A stretch of 22,259 bases of DNA, taken from contig CALMGA010000376.1 of assembly GCA_937863205.1 (NCBI GenBank), forward strand, positions 1-22,259, read 5' to 3'. Each line of letters opens with the position of its first letter. Position 1 is the first letter of the stretch. The notes beneath the pieces are model-generated. The model was not told the origin of the DNA. It searched no databases and was given only the letters and a program-made list of their open reading frames with translations. Source of the DNA: an uncultured Beijerinckiaceae bacterium (GTDB lineage Bacteria; Pseudomonadota; Alphaproteobacteria; Rhizobiales; Beijerinckiaceae). The translations under genes were made by a program, and so were the position numbers. Below, one piece after another: positions 7,515-15,649 of the stretch.

Positions 7515-9395
7515 ATGAGCCTACTGTCGAAGCGTACCGCCCGCGCGCTGGTGCCTTTGTTCTGCGCCTTCCTGGTTCTGCTCGCGGTGGCGTCGATCAC
7601 GGCGTCCCTGGTCAGCGAGCGGGAGCGCGACGTCCGCGCCATCACACGGGCCCTCAAGGCGCGCAGCGAACTTCTGGAAACCTTCTCCGTCCTGCAGGAT
7701 GCGGAAACCGGGCAGCGGGGCTTCCTGCTCAAGGACACCCAGGCCTATCTCGCGCCCTACGAGCTGGCGACCCGCGCCCTTGCCGTCCAGCTCGGCGATC
7801 TCGACGCGGGCTTCGCCGCCGACAGCGACGCCAGACAGCTCCTCCAGCAGTTCAGAACGGTGGCCAACGCGAAGATGGCCGAGCTGAAACGCACGGTCGA
7901 CCTGCAAAGCGCCGGGGATCACAAGGGAGCCCTCGCCGTCTTCGACACCGACAAGGGCCTGCACCTTATGGATCAGGCCCGCACCCTCGTGGGCCAGCTC
8001 GCTGCACTCAACGACGGCGATACCCAGGTCCGCGAGGAGCGCGCGCATTCGACCGGACGCCTCGCCGAGGTGACGGTGGCCCTCGCGATCGTCGCCGCGA
8101 TGATGGCCGCCGGCTTCGTTCTCAACGACGCCCGACGCCGCGAGCTTCGCCTGCTGGCGACCGGCAGCGAACGCGAAGCGGCGCTGGTCGAATTGGCGGC
8201 GGCGGCCGAACGCCGGGAAAAGCTCGAAGGCGAGCTGCGGCAAGCGCAGAAGATGGAGATCGTTGGCCAGCTGACCGGCGGGCTCGCGCATGATTTCAAC
8301 AACATGCTGGCGATCATCATCGGCAGCCTGAACATGATGAACCGGCGCATCGCGCCCGATCAAACCAAGCTGCGCACCTATGTCGCGATGGCGATGGAGG
8401 GTGCCGAGCGCGCCGCCAACCTGACGCATCGCCTGCTGTCCTTCGCCCGCCGGCAACCGCTGGCGCCGGCGATCCTGCACCTCAACAAGCTTCTGCCCGG
8501 CTTGTCGGAGCTGCTGCGCCGGACGCTGGGGGACGCGGTCGAGGTGGAAACCGTGCTCGGCGGCGGCCTGTGGTACGTGAAGGCCGACGCCAACCAGCTC
8601 GAAAACGCGATCATCAACCTCGCCGTCAACGCCCGCGACGCGATGGCCGACGGCGGCCGGCTCACGCTGGAAACGGCGAACGCCGACCTCGACGACGCCT
8701 ATGCGGCCGCCCACGTCGAGGTGACGGCCGGACCCTACGTGATGATCGCCCTGACCGACTCCGGCGCCGGCATGACCGCGGACGTGGCGGCCAGGGCCTT
8801 CGAGCCGTTCTTCACGACCAAGGCGGTTGGCAAGGGAACCGGGCTCGGGCTCAGTCAGGTTTACGGCTTCGTCAGGCAGTCGGGCGGCCACGTCAACCTG
8901 TACTCGGAGCCCGGGCGGGGCACCACGGTCAGGATCTATCTGCCGCGCTGCCCGGAGGTGTCCGACACGCCGGGCGAGGTGTTCGCCCGCGCCGCCGCGC
9001 CCGCGGCCGAATTGCCGCGCGGCGAGCCGCGCCAGATCATCCTGGTCGTGGAGGACGAGGACGGCGTCCGCCGCCTCACCGTCGACGCGCTGCGCGACCT
9101 CGACTACACCGTGATCCACGCCAGCAACGGCCCGGACGCCCTGCGCATCTGCGAGCGCGGTGGCGAAATCTCCCTGCTGCTGACCGATGTCGTGATGCCG
9201 CAGCTCACCGGCAAGCAGCTCGTCGACAGGGCGAGGGCGATGCGGCCGGACCTCAAGGCGCTGTACATGACCGGCTACACCCGCAACTCGATCGTCCACA
9301 ATGGCGTCATCGACCCCGGCGTGCAGCTCATCAGCAAGCCTTTCACCATCGCGCAGCTCGCCACGAAGGTCCGCGAGTGCATCGACGCCGCATAG
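7515..9395 (+). CDS. Hybrid sensor histidine kinase with CHASE3 sensor and fused receiver domain
   Basis: This 626-residue inner-membrane signalling protein starts with a transmembrane helix at about 12-34. An extracytoplasmic CHASE3-type region follows (about 36-180, with the typical QDAETGQRGFLL at 61-72) and then a second helix at about 183-203. A short coiled linker leads to HisKA with phospho-acceptor H259 (GGLAHDFNN). The ATP-binding domain shows the N box around N368/N372, the G1 box DSGAGM (415-420) and the G2 box GKGTGLGLS (439-447). The C-terminal receiver domain has acidic residues E513/D514, phospho-site D558, T586 and K608. All catalytic residues are present. No separate response regulator gene is adjacent, so output may go through an unlinked phosphotransfer protein. 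The signal is unknown. Confidence 0.95.
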   Translation: MSLLSKRTARALVPLFCAFLVLLAVASITASLVSERERDVRAITRALKARSELLETFSVLQDAETGQRGFLLKDTQAYLAPYELATRALAVQLGDLDAGFAADSDARQLLQQFRTVANAKMAELKRTVDLQSAGDHKGALAVFDTDKGLHLMDQARTLVGQLAALNDGDTQVREERAHSTGRLAEVTVALAIVAAMMAAGFVLNDARRRELRLLATGSEREAALVELAAAAERREKLEGELRQAQKMEIVGQLTGGLAHDFNNMLAIIIGSLNMMNRRIAPDQTKLRTYVAMAMEGAERAANLTHRLLSFARRQPLAPAILHLNKLLPGLSELLRRTLGDAVEVETVLGGGLWYVKADANQLENAIINLAVNARDAMADGGRLTLETANADLDDAYAAAHVEVTAGPYVMIALTDSGAGMTADVAARAFEPFFTTKAVGKGTGLGLSQVYGFVRQSGGHVNLYSEPGRGTTVRIYLPRCPEVSDTPGEVFARAAAPAAELPRGEPRQIILVVEDEDGVRRLTVDALRDLDYTVIHASNGPDALRICERGGEISLLLTDVVMPQLTGKQLVDRARAMRPDLKALYMTGYTRNSIVHNGVIDPGVQLISKPFTIAQLATKVRECIDAA

Positions 9396-9430
9396 GCTTC
9401 TCGCGACGTCTCGCCCCAGCGGCAAAACGC

Positions 9431-9435
9431 GGAAC
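9431..9435 (+). promoter_or_regulatory. GGAAC element, possible EcfG-type -35
   Basis: GGAACAA lies 64 bases before the start of the ferritin-like gene. GGAAC is the -35 of the alphaproteobacterial general stress sigma factor EcfG. No clean CGTT -10 is found at the expected 16-17-base spacing, so support is weak. Confidence 0.2.
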
Positions 9436-9498
9436 AACCCGAGCGGCTCTCCCCGCATTGCGTCCCTACCCGACGGGTCGGGCCGTAAAGGAGCCGGC

Positions 9499-9987
9499 AT
9501 GTACGCCAACCAGTATCGCGATGCCCTGAAGAGCACGCGCGCCCTCGAAGAGCAGGGCCTGCAGCAGATGAAGCAGCAGGCGCCCGGCCTCAACGATTAT
9601 CCCAAGTACCAGGCGGTGCTGCAGAAGCATTGCGCCGTCACCGAGGCGCAGATCGGCCGTCTCGATACGGCGCTCGCCGAAGTGGACGAGGGCGCGTCCG
9701 GCCTCAAGGAAGCCGTGACCAAGGCCGCCGGCGCGATCGGCGCGGCCGTGCACGGCGCGTCGGGCGACGCCGTCCTGAAGAACCTGTTTGCCGGCTACGC
9801 CTTCCAATACGACCAGATCGCCGCCTACCGCTCGCTGATCGTGATCGCCAAGGCGGCCGGCCACGCGACGGCGGCAACGGCTTTCGAGAAGTCCATCGCC
9901 GAGGAAAAGGAAGCCGCCGAAGGGATCGATGCCATCATCGAGATCGTCACGCCCCGCTACCTCGAACTGTCGAAGGACAAGGCGTAA
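9499..9987 (+). CDS. Ferritin-like DUF892/YciE-type stress protein
   Basis: This 162-residue, almost wholly helical protein has no signal peptide. It has the look of the YciE/YciF (DUF892) ferritin-like family, with four long amphipathic helices at about 1-28, 35-62, 90-120 and 122-157. A helix reads LFAGYAFQYDQIAAYRSL and a later one has an acidic EKSIAEEKEAAEGID. Acidic and histidine residues that could form a di-iron site are present (E16, E49, E130, E135, E136, H44), but I cannot assign ligands with confidence. The ATG is well placed, with AAAGGAG at 9487-9493. A small hairpin (CCCGA 9469-9473, TCGGG 9478-9482) lies just before the ribosome site. Such proteins are often induced by general stress. 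The neighbouring kinase could be related, but that is unproven. Confidence 0.75.
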   Translation: MYANQYRDALKSTRALEEQGLQQMKQQAPGLNDYPKYQAVLQKHCAVTEAQIGRLDTALAEVDEGASGLKEAVTKAAGAIGAAVHGASGDAVLKNLFAGYAFQYDQIAAYRSLIVIAKAAGHATAATAFEKSIAEEKEAAEGIDAIIEIVTPRYLELSKDKA

Positions 9988-10006
9988 CGGGCAAGGCGTG
10001 ACGGGC
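9979..10006. repeat. 14-bp tandem duplication over the stop of the ferritin-like gene
   Basis: AAGGCGTAACGGGC (9979-9992) is followed directly by AAGGCGTGACGGGC (9993-10006), one base different. The first copy contains the real TAA stop. The second fills nearly all of the short gap to the convergent prs stop, and I see no terminator hairpin there. Confidence 0.8.
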
Positions 10007-10017
10007 TGGGAAGCGCC

Positions 10018-10950
10018 TCAGTCGAACAGGCTTGAAACGCTTTCTTCCTTGGCGGTGCGGGCGATCGCTTCGCCGATCAGGTTGGCGATCGGTACGATGC
10101 GGATGTTGGCGGCGGCGCGCACCGCCGCGGTCGGCTGGATCGTGTCGGTCAGAACGAGTTCCTTGAGCTTGGACTCGCCGATGCGCTTCACCGCATCGCC
10201 CGACAGCACGCCGTGGGTGATGTAGGCCGACACCTCGCTGGCGCCTTTGGCGAGCAGCGCGTCGGCGGCGTTGCACAAGGTGCCGCCGGAGTCGACGATG
10301 TCGTCGACAAGGATGCAGGATCGCCCGTGCACGTCGCCGATGATGTTCATCACCTCCGAGTCGCCGGCCTTTTCCCGGCGCTTGTCGACGATGGCGAGCG
10401 GGGCGTCGATGCGCTTGGCCAGAGCGCGGGCGCGCACCACGCCGCCGACGTCGGGCGACACGACCATGGTGTCGGAATGGCTCATCCGCGCCCGGATGTC
10501 GCGCACCAGCACCGGCGCCGAGAACAGGTTGTCGGTCGGGATGTCGAAGAAGCCCTGGATCTGCCCGGCGTGGAGGTCGACGGTGAGCACCCTGTCGGCA
10601 CCGGCGCGAGTGATCAGGTTGGCGACGAGCTTGGCCGAGATCGGCGTGCGCGGACCGGCCTTCCGGTCCTGGCGGGCATAGCCGAAATAGGGCAGCACGG
10701 CGGTGATGCGTCGCGCCGAAGCGCGATGGCACGCATCCGTCATGATCAGCAGTTCCATCAAGTGGTCGTTGGCCGGGAACGAGGTGGACTGGACGATGAA
10801 GACGTCCTGTCCCCGCACGTTCTCCTGGATCTCGACGAACACCTCCATGTCGGCGAAGCGGCGAACCTGGCACTTCGTGAGAGGAACCCGCAGGTGGGCG
10901 GCGATCTCCTCGGTCAGGGCGCGATTGGAGTTGCCCGCCAGAACCTTCAT
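10018..10950 (-). CDS. prs: Ribose-phosphate pyrophosphokinase (PRPP synthase, class I)
   Basis: The enzyme transfers pyrophosphate from ATP to ribose 5-phosphate to make PRPP for purine, pyrimidine, histidine, tryptophan and NAD synthesis. The 310-residue length is exactly as expected. The N-terminal segment [20 protein letters not shown], the catalytic H127 region ([13 protein letters not shown]), the flexible loop KRREKAG (190-196) and the PRPP-binding [10 protein letters not shown] (215-224) are all intact. The ATG at 10950 is preceded by GGAAGCGGA. The frame is open 23 residues further (to 11019), but the homology begins at 10950. It is convergent with the ferritin-like gene and lies 117 bases downstream of the DUF2147 gene on the same strand, so it may have its own promoter. 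Confidence 0.97.
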   Translation of the reverse strand: MKVLAGNSNRALTEEIAAHLRVPLTKCQVRRFADMEVFVEIQENVRGQDVFIVQSTSFPANDHLMELLIMTDACHRASARRITAVLPYFGYARQDRKAGPRTPISAKLVANLITRAGADRVLTVDLHAGQIQGFFDIPTDNLFSAPVLVRDIRARMSHSDTMVVSPDVGGVVRARALAKRIDAPLAIVDKRREKAGDSEVMNIIGDVHGRSCILVDDIVDSGGTLCNAADALLAKGASEVSAYITHGVLSGDAVKRIGESKLKELVLTDTIQPTAAVRAAANIRIVPIANLIGEAIARTAKEESVSSLFD

Positions 10951-11067
10951 TCCGCTTCCATCTTCGGGGCGACCGTTGAGCCGCGGCATGCCGGCGGGAT
11001 TTCCTAGCAGCCGCCCCATGCGGAAACAACGGCTGCCCGAAGCGGCCGGGGTCGTATTGTTACCTCT

Positions 11068-11499
11068 TCAGCGGGCGCGCGACCACGTCTGCGAGCCGCA
11101 CACGCCGCCGCCGGGGACGCAGCCCTCGACCTCCAGGTTGTCGCCGGCGAGCGTGATCTTGCCGTTGTAGATCTGCCCGTCCTCGGCATTGTAGGTTTCG
11201 CCCGACCACGACGCCGGGCCGCTCTGCTTCATGGAGAACATGACCTGGATGCCGATCACCGACCTGTTGCGCTTGCGCGGATCGGGATTGCGGTAGTCCT
11301 TGCCCGGCTGCCCCTTGGCGACGAAACCGCAGAAGCCGCCGCCGCACTTGCTGATGCGAACAACGGCGCTGCGGTCGGACACGACCCACTCGCCGGCGGG
11401 GCCGCCGGGCGCGGCCTGAACCGGCGCCGGGAAAGACCCGACGAACGTTCCGGCGGCGAACAGGCCGGACAGCGCTGCGGCGATGGCTGAAACCTTCAT
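11068..11499 (-). CDS. Secreted DUF2147-family protein
   Basis: This 143-residue precursor has a clear Sec signal peptide (residues 1-29 or 30, ending PVQA-A). The mature part resembles the DUF2147 lipocalin-like family: GEWVVSDRSAVVRISKCGGG near the start, then CGFVAKGQPGKDYRNPDPRKRNRSVIG in the middle, with conserved GxITLAGDNLEVEGCV towards the end. Cysteines at 52, 57, 127 and 134 could form disulfides in the periplasm. The molecular function of the family is not known. ATG 11499 is supported by AAGGG seven bases upstream and by the signal peptide starting there; the frame is open much further upstream, to 11676, without signal-like content. It is divergent from uvrC. Confidence 0.85.
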   Translation of the reverse strand: MKVSAIAAALSGLFAAGTFVGSFPAPVQAAPGGPAGEWVVSDRSAVVRISKCGGGFCGFVAKGQPGKDYRNPDPRKRNRSVIGIQVMFSMKQSGPASWSGETYNAEDGQIYNGKITLAGDNLEVEGCVPGGGVCGSQTWSRAR

Positions 11500-11594
11500 T
11501 GATGAACCCTTGGTTGCCGGATGCGACGCACGCGGCCGGTTGCGGATTCCGGGCGATCGGGGCGGCGGCATGAAACGATGGCATGGCGTGTACA

Positions 11595-11664
11595 GGCCCG
11601 CTCGGCGGGCCGCAATGCCGGGGATGCCGCCCGTGCCCGAGGCCGGTGTGCTGCGTTCAACGCA
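11595..11664. repeat. Two palindromes in the DUF2147/uvrC divergent region
   Basis: GGCCCGC (11595-11601) and GCGGGCC (11605-11611) form a perfect 7-bp hairpin with a TCG loop. TGCGTT-C-AACGCA (11652-11664) is a perfect 13-bp dyad. Both lie in the 272-base intergenic region between the divergent starts of the DUF2147 gene and uvrC, where operators would be expected. No T run follows either on either strand, so they are not terminators. Confidence 0.4.
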
Positions 11665-11720
11665 CCATCGGGTCATTTGGGTTCGCTGCCTCGCGCGTTT
11701 CGCTTTGCCGATGAGGCGAG

Positions 11721-11740
11721 GGGTGGCGAGCCGCCCTTTT
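11721..11740 (+). terminator. Terminator-like hairpin upstream of uvrC
   Basis: GGGTGG (11721-11726), loop CGAG and CCGCCC (11731-11736), followed by TTTT (11737-11740), form a 6-bp stem with one G-U pair. It sits 31 bases before the uvrC start codon and points toward uvrC. It could end a short upstream transcript or act as an attenuator; a four-T tail is marginal. Confidence 0.35.
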
Positions 11741-11771
11741 CAGCTGCCGCCGCGAGGTCTAGATCTGCACC

Positions 11772-13910
11772 ATGCAGGCGAGCGACGCGGAGCCGGAGAA
11801 GGTTGATCGTTGCGGCCGGGACGTCGGCGATGGCCCGCGCGACGCCGCCTTGAGCGGCATGATTTCGCAAGACATGATTTCGCAGGGCACGGCTTCGCAA
11901 GGCGTGGCTTGCGGCACCGCGAGCGCCGACGCGGCGGAGCCCGGCGACGAGTTCCCCGACGAGGCGTGCCCTGCGGCGGAGCCGGACGACGAAGCGGCGC
12001 CGGCCTCGGTGAAGGCGGGCGTCGGCGTGATCCGCGCCCATTGGAAGCATGCCCCGGTCGGACCCGGCGTGTACCGCATGCTCGGCGCCGACGAGGCGGT
12101 GCTTTACGTCGGCAAGGCGAAGAGCGTGCGCAAGCGCATCGCCAGCTACATGCGCCCGTCCGGCCACACCAACCGCATCGCCCGGATGATCGCGCTGACG
12201 ACGCGGATGGTGTTCGTGTCCACCGCCACCGAAACCGACGCGCTGCTGCTGGAAACCAACCTCATCAAGCAGTTGCGCCCGCGCTTCAACGTGCTGATGC
12301 GCGACGACAAGTCGTTCCCCTACATCCTGCTCACCGCCGGCCACCCGGCGCCGCAGCTCGTCAAGCACAGGGGCGCGCGCTCGACCAAGGGCGCCTATTT
12401 CGGGCCCTTCGCCTCGACCTGGGCGGTCAACCGCACGCTTAACGCGCTGGAACGGGCTTTCCTGCTGCGCTCGTGCACCGATTCCTACTACGAGAACCGG
12501 ACCCGCCCCTGCCTGCTGCACCAGATCAAGCGCTGCTCCGCCCCCTGCACGGGCGAGATCAGCCCCGACGACTATGCCGCGCTGGTCGCGGAAGCGCGCG
12601 ATTTCCTGTCGGGCAAGAGCCGGGCGGTGCGCGACCGCATCGCGGGGGAGATGGGCGAGGCCGCCGCCGCGCTGGAGTTCGAACGCGCCGCGCGGCTGCG
12701 CGACCGCATCGCCGCCCTGTCGGCCATCCAGGGTGGCCAGGGCATCAATCCGAAGTCGACGGAAGAAGCGGATGTGTTCGCCGTCGTCGAGCAGGCCGGG
12801 CAGTTCTGCATCGAGGTGTTCTTCTTCCGCACCTACCAGAACTGGGGCAACCGGGCCTACTTCCCGAAGGCCGACCGCTCGATGGAGCCGGCCGAGGTGC
12901 TCGACGCCTTCCTCGCGCAGTTCTACGATGAACGCCCGCCGCCGCGCCTCATCCTGCTGAGCCACGAGATCGAAAGCCGCGAGCTGCTGGAACAGGCGCT
13001 GTGCCAGCACTACGGCAGCCGGGTCGAGATCACCGTGCCGCAGCGCGGCGAGAAGCGCGAGCTGGTCGAGCACGCCGCCAACAACGCCAAGGGCACGCTC
13101 GGCCGCACCCTGTCGGAGACCGCCTCGCAGGAGAAGCTGCTGGCGGCGCTGGCCGACACCTTCGGCCTCGCCCGCACGCTGCGCCGCATCGAGGTGTACG
13201 ACAATTCGCACATCATGGGCACCAATGCGGTGGGCGCGATGGTGGTCGCCGGCCCCGGCGGCTTCATGCGGATGCATTACCGCACCTTCAACATCAAGGG
13301 CGACGAGGCGACGCCGGGCGACGACTTCGGCATGATGAAGGAGGTGCTGCGGCGCCGCTTCACCCGGCTCGGCCGCGATGCGCCCGCAGCCGAGGCTCCT
13401 GTCCCTGAAATCCCCGCCGACGAGGCGAGCGCGGCGCCCGATCCCGACAGCTTCCCCGCCCGGCCCGACCTGATCCTGATCGACGGCGGGCGCGGCCAGT
13501 TCAACGCGACCCGCACCATCCTCGACGAACTCGGCATCACCGACGTCGCCGTCGTCGCCATCGCCAAGGGTCGCGACCGCGACGCGGGGCGGGAAACCTT
13601 CTTCGTGAAGGGGCGCGAGCCGTTCCGCCTCGCCCCGCGCGACCCCGCCCTGTATTTCGTTGAGCGGTTGCGCGACGAGGCCCACCGCTTCGCCATCGGC
13701 ACACACCGCGCCAAGCGCAAGAAGGAGTTCACCAAGAGCCCGCTCGACGACATCGCCGGCATCGGCCCGGCGCGCAAGCGGGCGCTGTTGAACGCCTTTG
13801 GCACCGCCAAGGCCTTGTCGCGCGCGGCGCTGGGCGACCTCGAAAAGGTGCCGGGCATCAATGCGGGAACGGCGAGGCTGGTGTACGACCACTTCCACGA
13901 ACGGGGCTGA
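11772..13910 (+). CDS. uvrC: UvrABC system protein C (excinuclease ABC subunit C)
   Basis: UvrC makes the two incisions in nucleotide excision repair. This 712-residue protein has the GIY-YIG nuclease domain (about 96-175, with GVYRM at 99-103 and [13 protein letters not shown] at 110-122). The UVR domain that contacts UvrB follows at about 284-319. The RNase H-like 5' nuclease domain has D477 (VYDNSH), D571 (LIDGGRGQ) and H638 (DEAHRF), and two helix-hairpin-helix units lie at about 657-710. All catalytic residues are intact. Residues 1-82 are an acidic, Ala/Ser-rich extension containing a small tandem repeat. A 28-residue Pro/Ala/Glu insert (about 535-562) lies inside the second nuclease domain. 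ATG 11772 has only a weak GAGGT 13 bases upstream. Internal ATGs at 11859 and 11874 are possible, so the true N terminus is uncertain. Confidence 0.96.
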   Translation: MQASDAEPEKVDRCGRDVGDGPRDAALSGMISQDMISQGTASQGVACGTASADAAEPGDEFPDEACPAAEPDDEAAPASVKAGVGVIRAHWKHAPVGPGVYRMLGADEAVLYVGKAKSVRKRIASYMRPSGHTNRIARMIALTTRMVFVSTATETDALLLETNLIKQLRPRFNVLMRDDKSFPYILLTAGHPAPQLVKHRGARSTKGAYFGPFASTWAVNRTLNALERAFLLRSCTDSYYENRTRPCLLHQIKRCSAPCTGEISPDDYAALVAEARDFLSGKSRAVRDRIAGEMGEAAAALEFERAARLRDRIAALSAIQGGQGINPKSTEEADVFAVVEQAGQFCIEVFFFRTYQNWGNRAYFPKADRSMEPAEVLDAFLAQFYDERPPPRLILLSHEIESRELLEQALCQHYGSRVEITVPQRGEKRELVEHAANNAKGTLGRTLSETASQEKLLAALADTFGLARTLRRIEVYDNSHIMGTNAVGAMVVAGPGGFMRMHYRTFNIKGDEATPGDDFGMMKEVLRRRFTRLGRDAPAAEAPVPEIPADEASAAPDPDSFPARPDLILIDGGRGQFNATRTILDELGITDVAVVAIAKGRDRDAGRETFFVKGREPFRLAPRDPALYFVERLRDEAHRFAIGTHRAKRKKEFTKSPLDDIAGIGPARKRALLNAFGTAKALSRAALGDLEKVPGINAGTARLVYDHFHERG
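11859..11918 (+). repeat. 15-bp tandem repeat inside the 5' end of uvrC
   Basis: Four consecutive 15-base units start at 11859, 11874, 11889 and 11904. The first two differ at two bases (ATGATTTCGCAAGAC, ATGATTTCGCAGGGC) and the next two are more diverged. They encode [15 protein letters not shown] and VACGT in frame, within the unconserved N-terminal extension. Confidence 0.8.
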
Positions 13911-13992
13911 GCAGCGTCGGCGGCGCCTCGCCGCGGCGGCGGCAACCCGCTCGATTGTGTCGGAGCGCGGCGCCGGCTAAGCCTTGATCCCG

Positions 13993-14259
13993 ATGTCAGC
14001 CAGCCCCGATCCATCGACCATCCGCGCGACCGTTCTCGACGCCATGCGCCGGATCGCGGCCGAGCAGAAGCTCACCCTCGGATCCCTCGACGACGACGCG
14101 CCCCTGCTCGCGACCGGCCTCGACTCGCTCGGCTTCGCCGTCCTGGTCGCCCGCCTGGAAGACGCGTTCGCCGTCGATCCCTTCGCCGCCGCCGACGAGA
14201 TCGCCCTGCCGGTCACCGTGGGCGACTTCATCCGCTTCTACCAGCATGCGCTCGGCTGA
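13993..14259 (+). CDS. Acyl carrier protein
   Basis: This 88-residue carrier protein has the canonical phosphopantetheine attachment motif GLDSLGF, with Ser45 as the modified residue. It has the expected helical fold, with helix I at about 8-24, an LGSLDDDAPLLATG loop and helices II-IV. It is acidic overall. It differs from a housekeeping AcpP, which has DSLD.VEL after the serine, so I read it as a specialised carrier. ATG 13993 is preferred; TTG 13984 would add three residues. It overlaps the following ligase gene by 14 bases, which implies coupled translation and a joint function. The acyl group it carries is unknown. Confidence 0.9.
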   Translation: MSASPDPSTIRATVLDAMRRIAAEQKLTLGSLDDDAPLLATGLDSLGFAVLVARLEDAFAVDPFAAADEIALPVTVGDFIRFYQHALG

Positions 14260-15649
14260 GGCCGGCGGTCCCAGGCTGATCGACAGGGCCTCGCGCACGC
14301 GCGTCGATGACGGCGTCGAGGCCGTGGCGCTGGGCGATCTCGCCCGGGGCGCATCCTGCCTGGGCGGCCAGGCGGCAAGCCTCGCCGGCCGCTCCGTGCT
14401 TCTCGCCACCACCACGCAGGTGTTGAGCGCCGCCGCCATGGTGGAGCTTGACGGCCTCGCCCGGCGCCTCACGCTCGCCCCGCCCGATGCCGGCGCCGAC
14501 GATCTCCGCGCCTTCGTCGAGGATGCCGGCGTCGACGCAATCGTGACCGACACGCCGGACGGCTTCGGCGAAGATAGGATCGCGGTCGCGCGCGCCGGCC
14601 TTCCCCTGCGCCTGGAACCACCGCTGCGTCGAACCTGCGACACGCAATGGGTCCTCGCAACCTCGGGCACGGCCGGGCGGCCGAAGCTCGTCGCCCATAC
14701 CTTGGCCGCGCTGACCGGCGCCTTCGCGCAGGCCGGGCCAGGACGGGACGGACTCCCGCTAGCCGCCGGGCCGAGGCTGTGGGCGACGTTCTACGACATC
14801 CGTCGATACGGCGGCCTGCAGATCCTGCTGCGCGCGGTGTTCGGCGGCACCGACCTCGCCGTCGGGCGGGCCGGCGAGCCGCTCGCCGATCATCTCCGCC
14901 GGCTCGGCAAGGTGACCTCGCTATCGGGAACGCCGTCGCACTGGCGGGGGGTGCTGATGTCGCGGTCGGGCGACGCCATCGCGCCGAGCTACATCCGCCT
15001 GTCGGGCGAGATCGCCGACCAGGGCGTGCTCGATGCCCTGCGCGCAGCCTATCCCGGTGCCGCGATCGGCCACGCCTACGCGTCCACCGAGGCCGGCGTC
15101 GGCTTCGCCGTGGACGACGGCCGAGCCGGCTTCCCCGCCTCGCTGCTGCGCGAGGACGTTGGCCCCACCGGCGTGGCGATGAAGCTCGTCGAGGGCTCGC
15201 TGCGCATCCGCTCGACCCGCACGGCGTCGCACTATCTCGGCGCCGCCCTGGCCCCGCTGCTCGACGACGACGGCTTCGTCGACACCGGAGACCTCGTGGA
15301 GGTGCGCGGCGGGCGCTGCGTCTTCACCGGCCGGCGCGGCGGCATCATCAACGTCGGCGGCCTCAAGGTGAACCCCGAGGAGGTGGAGGCGGCAATCAAC
15401 ACCCACGCCGCCGTGCAAACGTCGCTGGTCTTCGCACGGCGCAACCCGCTCACCGGCTCGCTGGTCACGGCCGACGTGGTGCTGCGCGACTCCGAGGCCG
15501 TCGGCGCGGCGACCGAAACAGCCATTCTCGACCTGTGCCGCGCCAGTCTGCCGCCGCACAAGGTGCCGGTCCGGCTCCGCTTCGTGCCGGCGCTGCCGCT
15601 CACCCCGGCCGGCAAGCTCCGACGCGATCCGGCGGTGCGCCCTGCGTAA
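14246..15649 (+). CDS. ANL-family adenylate-forming acyl ligase (acyl-CoA/acyl-ACP synthetase-like)
   Basis: This 467-residue enzyme would activate a carboxylic acid as acyl-AMP and transfer it to a thiol. The core motifs are present: the phosphate loop TSGTAGRPK (139-147), YASTEAG (278-284), DTGD (346-349), GRRGGIINVGGLKVNPEEVE (362-381, with the hinge region) and the C-terminal catalytic lysine K457 in PAGKLRR. It is shorter than typical acyl-CoA synthetases (500-550), mainly in the N-terminal domain before the phosphate loop, which is a feature of compact ACP- or BCP-loading ligases. Overlap with the ACP gene suggests that it loads that carrier. The substrate cannot be read from sequence. 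It ends with TAA at 15647-15649, inside the proposed start of the reductase. Confidence 0.9.
   Translation: MRSAEAGGPRLIDRASRTRVDDGVEAVALGDLARGASCLGGQAASLAGRSVLLATTTQVLSAAAMVELDGLARRLTLAPPDAGADDLRAFVEDAGVDAIVTDTPDGFGEDRIAVARAGLPLRLEPPLRRTCDTQWVLATSGTAGRPKLVAHTLAALTGAFAQAGPGRDGLPLAAGPRLWATFYDIRRYGGLQILLRAVFGGTDLAVGRAGEPLADHLRRLGKVTSLSGTPSHWRGVLMSRSGDAIAPSYIRLSGEIADQGVLDALRAAYPGAAIGHAYASTEAGVGFAVDDGRAGFPASLLREDVGPTGVAMKLVEGSLRIRSTRTASHYLGAALAPLLDDDGFVDTGDLVEVRGGRCVFTGRRGGIINVGGLKVNPEEVEAAINTHAAVQTSLVFARRNPLTGSLVTADVVLRDSEAVGAATETAILDLCRASLPPHKVPVRLRFVPALPLTPAGKLRRDPAVRPA
15631..15644 (+). promoter_or_regulatory. SD-like GGCGGTG and CTG start of the reductase
   Basis: GGCGGTG (15631-15637) is one base from GGAGGTG and ends four bases before CTG 15642. 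Starting at CTG gives MRNVLVTGASRGLG, a normal SDR N terminus. The first canonical start in this frame, GTG 15690, falls after the cofactor-binding motif. Confidence 0.5.

Noticed and set aside
11641..11700. SOS (LexA) box before uvrC
   Set aside because: GTTC words occur at 11655 and 11681, but not with the N7 or N4 spacing of alphaproteobacterial LexA sites.
11673..13898. A 741-codon open frame on the - strand opposite uvrC
   Set aside because: It is the mirror of uvrC codon bias: its composition is rich in Arg, Ala, Gly, His and Val without domain motifs, and the + strand frame is unmistakably UvrC.
13919..13934. Terminator between uvrC and the ACP gene
   Set aside because: A GCGGCG/CGCCGC stem with a 3-base loop can be drawn, but it has no T run and such stems are frequent by chance in this composition.
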